Positions 58,740-64,000 of a stretch of DNA of 64,000 nucleotides are shown piece by piece. Under the pieces are notes generated by a model, which ran no database searches, was not told the origin of the DNA, and saw nothing but the letters and a program-made list of their open reading frames with translations. Location: NCBI RefSeq assembly GCF_018294505.1, contig NC_057796.1:274247079-274311078 (forward strand). The letters run 5' to 3'. Within the stretch, counting starts at the first letter, position 1. Every line of letters starts with the position of its first letter. This DNA is from Triticum aestivum (lineage: Eukaryota; Streptophyta; Magnoliopsida; Poales; Poaceae). The translations under genes and the position numbers were made by a program.

Positions 58740-60916
58740 GTTCATGATTGCACAATCCTTCCATAGATGGGTAGCTGGCTTCTCTTTAGAGCCATGCCTT
58801 GGACAAGGCTCATTCAATAGTTGCTCCAGCGTTGGGCCTGACCCGCCGGCTCGGGGAGGGGGCCTCCCCTTGCGTCGCTGGTTATTACCTTGTGAGCTGG
58901 CGTTGGCTACAAACTCTAGGCTGCCATCGGCCTTGCGCTTGCCGCCTCCTTGGTTCCCCGGGTTATGCTGAGGACCCTTGCCATTGCCGTTCTTCTTTCC
59001 CTTCCCTGTCTTTTCATCATCTGAAGGGGGGTCCTTGGCACCATCAGAATCGGCGTACTTGACAAGAGCCGCCATCAGTGTACCCATATCATTGCAGTCG
59101 CGCTTAAGCCGCCCGAGTTTCATCTTCAGGGGCACGAAATGACAATTCTGCTCCAACATTAAGACTGCAGAGCCGGCATCCATCTTATCTGATGAATGTA
59201 TGATCTCTTTGACCCGGCGAACCCAATGCGTCGTGGATTCACCCTCCTGCTGCTTACAGTTAGTCAAATCCACAATTGACATAAGCCTACAGGTATCCTT
59301 GAAGTTTTGGATGAACCGGGCTTTCAGCTCAGCCCAAGACCCGATGGAATTCGGTGGTAGCCCTTTCAACCAAGTGCGGGCAGTCCCATCTAACATCATG
59401 GTGAAGTACTTGGCCATTGCCGCCTCACTGACCTCCAGCAGTTCCATGGCCATCTCGTAACTCTCGATCCAGGCTGCGGGTTGTAGGTCAGCCGTGTAAT
59501 TAGGCACCTTCCTAGGGCCTTTGAAGTCCTTGGGTAGACGTTCATTGCGGATAGCTGGCACTAAACAAGGGACACCCCCAGTCCTGGTAGGGATACCCAC
59601 GTCGACGGAAGTCGTTGGATAAGCCGGGGGAGTCTGGTAAGCCGTCAACTGAGGCACCTGCTCCGCCTCTTGCCGCGCTCTGTCTTGGTCTGCTGCGTGA
59701 AAGGCTCCATTATGGGCCAGGCCATGGCCAGGGGGCGGGTCATGGCGTCGGACGTTACTTGAGCCGGTCGCTGAGACCATGTGTCTGCTATAACTCGGGC
59801 TCCGGCCTGGACGAGGGGTCGAATGGATCCTGTCCCGGCTGTAGGAGTATGCCTCTTGTTGCGCCGGCGCTGTCTGAAGGAGTTCCCTGACCCGGCGGGT
59901 TTCAACAGCCGTCGGAGAGTCGCCGTCAATTGGGAGAGCCGCCAGCCGTGCTGCCGCGGCAACCATGTTCTCCAGCGGGTTGGCATAATGACCCGGTGGT
60001 ATTGGCACGTACTGAGGCGAGGCAGGGGCACCTGGGGAGGCCCCATCACTTGTGGCTGAATAGGGGTCCCAGACCCGGGCACTATGACCCCTGGCGGGTT
60101 ACTAGACCCCGCACCTGGCGTGTTGAAGAGGTTTCGTGGATCGTAAACCGGAGGGAGCCGAGATTGGGCCTTCTGATGCCTCCTTCTCATGACCTCATTG
60201 GACGCGTTCTGATCCATCGTGAGCCGGAAGGACTGCGCCTGGATCAATAATGTTTGGGCGTCGAGAGCCGCCCTCTCCGCAGCCATCCTGATCCCTTCTG
60301 CTGCCAGATCCTCCTTAGCTTTCACTAGATCCAACTTTAACTGTGCCACCTCCGCATCATGGTGAGCTTGATCCGCCGGGTCAACCGTGGCGGTTAACAG
60401 GGTCGTCATCTTGTCCGTGAGATCCATTAGCACCTGAGCCGGCGAGGGCACCGGGTTTCCCGCTCCAGCAGCAGGGTTCTGAACAGGCTGCGCACCTGCC
60501 ATGAAGATTCCAACCCGGCTTGGCGGCTCAAACGGGTCGGGAATACTGTCACCATCGGAACAACCCATGAGCCTGCCATCTTGAAGTTGATACAACGAGT
60601 TTGACTCATCGGTGGACGACTCACCGTCAGAGCCGGCGGCCGTCTCATCACCAGATCCAGATCGATCAGAGAGCCCTCCATGGATACATCCCACAAAAGC
60701 ATGCCTTAAGGCAGGCCGGGCCCGGGCGGGTCGTGCACGCTGAGCCATCTCGACGAGATCAGCGCAGAGATCCGGCTCAGGGCCCGGCTCACCAATCTTG
60801 CCAATGAAAACATGAATTCCGCCGAAGGGGACCCGGTACCCGTACTCAATTGAGCCAGCATCGGGGCCCCAGTTTGTATCGTCGATGTAGAGCCTGCCGC
60901 GACGACTCTTGGTCAT
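58740..60916 (-). pseudogene. Tat-lineage gag, frameshifted
   Basis: Starts at ATG 60916 (MTKSRRGRLYIDDTNWG), 70 bases inside the primer-binding site. The N-terminal half (60916 to about 60060) is acidic with a coiled coil (AEVAQLKLDLVKAKEDLAAE). After a one-base shift near 60000-60100 the Retrotrans_gag core follows (MMLDGTARTWLKGLPPNSIG around 59390) with a Lys/Gly-rich tail. A Cys/His cluster CPRHGSKEKPATHLWKDC (about 58760-58810) takes the place of a normal CCHC knuckle. A second shift near 58736 separates gag from pol. Confidence 0.75.
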
Positions 60917-60984
60917 CCGGCCCACAGCGTATCCCTTGAGCCCTTCGAAGCTGCCCTTCAAGAACTCAAATCCACCGTGCGCTG

Positions 60985-61003
60985 GCCCCACGGTGGGTGC
61001 CAA
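60985..61003 (-). other. Tat-element primer-binding site
   Basis: TTGGCACCCACCGTGGGGC on the minus strand, one base from the LTR end. It is close to the TGGCGCCCACCGTGGGG type used by related Gypsy elements. Confidence 0.75.
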
Positions 61004-61004
61004 C

Positions 61005-61516
61005 TATCGTGGAATTGACACGGCAGATGTCCTCAAGCTAGGACTTAGTCGTGGAGCCATCGCCGCTAGGAAGCTTGAAGGGGTTAACGGGACAAGGAAC
61101 ACGAGGGTTTATACTGGTTCGGCCCCTTACGGTGAACGTAAAAGCCTACGTCCAGTTGAGTTGGTATTGATTAGGGTTCGATGACCTTAAACCGCTATGC
61201 CTGGCTCTCGATGAGATCTTTTCCTGCCCTTAAACCGCTGCCGGGTCGTCCCTTTATATAGGGAGGCTGACGCCCAGCAGCTCTCAGAGTCCCAGCCGGC
61301 TCATAAGAGTGTCCGGCTCGGACTCTCAACTATTCCTACCTTACACTACAAGTTCTACCATAATAATGTTTGTAACTATGGGCTTTAAGCCATATCCGGG
61401 TCTTAAGCCCATCTTTGGCCCACCGTCTTCAAGCTTGGCGCCGGGCTTCTGGCAATGACCATTATGAGTAACCCGGCCCCTCCTGGCGGGTGACTCTAAG
61501 GTCTATATCCTCAACA
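61005..61516 (-). mobile_element. Tat-element 5' LTR
   Basis: 512 bp, TGTTGAGGATATAGAC at its start (right end). The outermost bases on the left read TATCG where the partner has TGTCG, so the terminal dinucleotide has mutated. Confidence 0.9.
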
Positions 61517-61521
61517 GTTCC
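61517..61521. repeat. Target-site duplication GTTCC (right)
   Basis: Exact copy of 48513-48517. Confidence 0.93.
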
Positions 61522-61851
61522 TCTTTGATGTCATCGAGTTTTGCAGATATGCTAGTGGTGGCCCGAATTGATACAACAGTTTTCGGTGTGCACTTTGGTA
61601 GCGGCGAAAGCGCTCGAGTGTCCGACCGGGTGTGTTGTGGGGTGTTGTTCTTTTGACGTGTTGTATGTATTGTGGTGCTTTAGGCCTAGTCTTGCTAAGC
61701 GTTGTTTAGGTCTTTGCCCGGTTTTTTTCAATAAACTAAGCAACTCCTTTCATTTCTTCTTTTTTAGCACTCGTCTTATATAGTGCATTTCTCCTCTGGG
61801 GGTGTTACTTGTAATACTCTCTTTCTGATCAATGAATTTGGCAGCTCTCCT
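61522..61851 (+). other. Continuation of the GC-rich unit after the Tat element
   Basis: Joins to 48512. G/T-rich text ends with 'gatcaatgaatttggcagct', which resembles the 3' end of interspersed non-LTR or processed sequences. No reading frame with a known domain. Confidence 0.35.
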
Positions 61852-63477
61852 TGTTGGGGAACGTAGTAATTTCAAAAAAAATCCTACGCACACGCAAGAT
61901 CATGGTGATGCATAGCAACGAGAGGGGAGAGTGTTGTCCACGTACCCTCGTAGATCGAAAGTGGAAGCGTTATGACAACGCGGTTGATGTAGTCGTACGT
62001 CTTCACGATCGACCAATCCTAGTACCGAACATACGCACCTCCGCGATCTGCACACGTTCAGCTCAGTGACGTCCCACGAACTCACGATCCAGTAGATCTT
62101 CGAGGGAGAGCTTCGTCAGCACGACGGCGTGATGACGGTGATGATGAAGTTACCGGCGCAGGGCTTCTCCTAAGCACTGCGACGATATGTCCGAGGTTGA
62201 TTATTGTGGAGGGGGACACCGCACACGGCTAAGACATCAATGATCAACTTGTGTCTATGGGGTGCCCCCCTCCCCCATATATAAAGGAGTGGAGGAGGNN
62301 NNNNNNNNNNNNNNNNNNNNNNNNNNNNNNNNNNNNNNNNNNNNNNNNNNNNNNNNNNNNNNNNNNNNNNNNNNNNNNNNNNNNNNNNNNNNNNNNNNNN
62401 NNNNNNNNNNNNNNNNNNNNNNNNNNNNNNNNNNNNNNNNNNNNNNNNNNNNNNNNNNNNNNNNNNNNNNNNNNNNNNNNNNNNNNNNNNNNNNNNNNNN
62501 NNNNNNNNNNNNNNNNNNNNNNNNNNNNNNNNNNNNNNNNNNNNNNNNNNNNNNNNNNNNNNNNNNNNNNNNNNNNNNNNNNNNNNNNNNNNNNNNNNNN
62601 NNNNNNNNNNNNNNNNNNNNNNNNNNNNNNNNNNNNNNNNNNNNNNNNNNNNNNNNNNNNNNNNNNNNNNNNNNNNNNNNNNNNNNNNNNNNNNNNNNNN
62701 NNNNNNNNNNNNNNNNNNNNNNNNNNNNNNNNNNNNNNNNNNNNNNGTTGGAGTAGGAGAGGAAGGGAAGGAGGAGTAGGAGAGGCCCCCTTCCCTTTGT
62801 CATCGGTATGTTACTTGCCCGAGATTCGATCGTCGGTATCTCAATACCTAGTTCAATCTCATTACCGACAAGTCTCTTTACTCGTTCCGTAATGCATCAT
62901 CCCGCAACTAACTCATTAGTCACATTGCTTGCAAGGCTTATAGTGATCTGCATTTCCGAGAGGGCCCAGAGATACCTCTCCGACAATCGGAGTGACAAAT
63001 CCTAACCTCGATCTATGCCAACTCAACAAGTACCATCGGAGCACCTGTAGAGCACCTTTATAATCACCCAGTTACGTTGTGACGTTTGGTAGCACACAAA
63101 GTGTTCCTCCGGTATTCGGGAACTGCATAATCTCATAGTCATAGGAACATGTATAAGTCATGAAGAAAGAAATAGCAACATACTAAACGATCAAGTGCTA
63201 AGCTAACGGAATGGGTCAAGTCAATCACATCATTCTCTAATGATGTGATCCTGTTAATAAAATGACAACTCATGTCTATGGCTAGGAAACTTAACCATCT
63301 TTGATTCAACGAGCTAGTCAAGTAGAGGCATACTAGTGACACTCTGTTTGTCTATGTGTTCACACATGCACTAAGTTTCCGGTTAATACAATTCTAGCAT
63401 GAATAATAAACATTTATCATGATATAAGGAAATATAAATAACAACTTTATTATTGCCTCTAGGGCATATTTCCTTCA
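61852..63477 (-). mobile_element. Solo Angela-type LTR
   Basis: A single minus-strand LTR, TGAAGGAAATATGCC (right end) to ...TTCCCCAACA (left end). It is flanked by exact CTCCT duplications at 61847-61851 and 63478-63482, with no internal region. This is the product of recombination between the two LTRs of a former element. 448 N (62299-62746) hide its middle. Confidence 0.92.
62299..62746. other. Assembly gap (448 N)
   Basis: Falls in the GC-rich, purine/pyrimidine-tract part of the solo LTR. Apparent reading frames across it are meaningless. Confidence 0.98.
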
Positions 63478-63482
63478 CTCCT

Positions 63483-63573
63483 GCCAACATTAAAAAGAAT
63501 GTTTTATGAAATTGTGGATTGAACATCAACAACTAACAAGAAGGTCAATCCCTCCCGAGCAGGAACGACCCCC
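63483..63573. other. Short flank between solo LTR and CACTA end
   Basis: 91 bp without recognisable features. CCC at 63571-63573 may be one half of the CACTA 3-bp target duplication. Confidence 0.4.
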
Positions 63574-64000
63574 CACTAGTAGAAAAAGTGCCATTTGTCC
63601 CGGTTCGTAAGGCCCATCTGTCCCGGTTGAGGAACCGGGACTAAAGGGTCGTTATTAAAGCCCTAGGCCTTTAGTCCCGGTTCTTACACGAACCGGGACA
63701 GATGGGCCTCCATGTGGCCGCTGCGGCGAGCCCAGGCAGGAGGGCTTTTGGTCCCGGTTGGTGGCACCAACCGGGACCAAAAGGCATCCACACGTCAGCA
63801 GCTGGCAGGAGCTGATGTTTTTCTTTTTCTTTTGAAAGGGGGTGGGTTTTGGGGGTTTTGGGGGCTTAATTTAGGTGTTTCATATATTGTGTTAGCTAGC
63901 TAATTAATAGAGAGAAGTGTCCTCTCTTATCTCCGTGCTTGGTCGACGCTACGTACTATACGTATAGAGAGTACTCGACACGCTAGCTAGTAAGCAAATG
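63574..64000. mobile_element. CACTA transposon terminus (truncated by window end)
   Basis: Begins CACTAGTAGAAAAAG, the CACTA-superfamily terminal motif. Next come subterminal repeats built on TCCCGGTT/AACCGGGA. These form a 19-bp inverted pair (63610-63628 with 63691-63709) and a 39-bp near-perfect palindrome (63745-63783). Subterminal repeats in CACTA elements bind the TNPA-type protein. No transposase is visible in the 427 bp available. A/T-rich sequence with tagcta repeats fills 63880-64000. Confidence 0.82.
63610..63783. repeat. CCCGGTT hairpins in the CACTA subterminal region
   Basis: AGGCCCATCTGTCCCGGTT (63610-63628) pairs perfectly with 63691-63709. CTTTTGGTCCCGGTTGGTG pairs with CACCAACCGGGACCAAAAG around one G (63745-63783). 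Confidence 0.88.

Larger units (their letters stand above)
48518..61516 (-). mobile_element. Complete Tat-lineage Gypsy retrotransposon with antisense gene, 13.0 kb
   Basis: A full minus-strand element: 5' LTR 61005-61516, primer-binding site 60985-61003, gag and pol from 60916 down to 54612, a repeat-rich spacer 53490-54580, an antisense gene on the plus strand 49317-53482, and 3' LTR 48518-49036. GTTCC is duplicated on both sides. A second, separate RNase H between reverse transcriptase and integrase (55708-56376) is the mark of the Tat lineage. Short LTRs with a long internal region also fit. LTRs are about 97 per cent alike by eye, older than the chromovirus. Confidence 0.92.

Noticed and set aside
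62251..62892. Apparent reading frames of 160-213 codons spanning N
   Set aside because: Almost entirely unknown bases; not evidence of coding.

Overview
The window is intergenic DNA from a large grass genome. Its layout (Angela/WIS/BARE1-type Copia elements, Sabrina-type Athila Gypsy elements, sireviruses, a long-LTR chromovirus, a Tat-lineage Gypsy, and a CACTA end rich in CCCGGTT hairpins) points to the Triticeae (wheat, Aegilops or a close relative). Element names come from recognising sequence, not from a database search. No host gene, tRNA or rRNA is evident. Two runs of N (43666-43869 and 62299-62746) are assembly gaps, both inside Angela LTRs.

Layout. Bases 1-44904 read as one deep nest whose left half lies outside the window. 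Going right, one leaves an Angela element (1-2937), the sirevirus it entered (2938-4703), the Athila element that held that (4704-9452), a second sirevirus (9453-15387), a second Athila element (part of 15388-31359), a plus-strand Angela (31360-36623), and finally the 3' LTR of a minus-strand Angela whose body runs to 44904. The second Athila carries a complete 13.3-kb chromovirus, 16527-29839, flanked by the duplicated target CTTAT. To the right, 44905-48517 and 61517-61851 are older decayed DNA. It includes a possible PIF/Harbinger remnant and is split by a complete 13-kb Tat-lineage Gypsy (48518-61516, target GTTCC). A solo Angela LTR (61852-63477, target CTCCT) follows, and then the terminus of a CACTA transposon (63574 to the window end).

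How the genes work together. The chromovirus is the only element with an intact polyprotein: 1512 codons covering gag, protease, reverse transcriptase, RNase H, integrase and chromodomain. It also has an unusual extra cargo. A separate 253-codon ORF sits between the primer-binding site and gag, with a pattern like a double-stranded-RNA-binding domain. Each LTR contains two exon-like segments that join in frame across a GC-AG intron to a short acidic, tyrosine-rich reading frame. Both the extra ORF and gag-pol begin directly after good 3' splice sites, so spliced subgenomic RNAs are plausible. The Tat element has decayed gag-pol genes on the minus strand and, converging on them, a multi-exon antisense gene with its own TATA box and paired TGACGTCA sites, also decayed. 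The two sireviruses carry dense arrays of the palindrome CGGTnnnACCG in their LTRs, and in one case also in the internal DNA.

The strongest candidates for undescribed biology are the extra ORF and the LTR-embedded mini-gene of the chromovirus.
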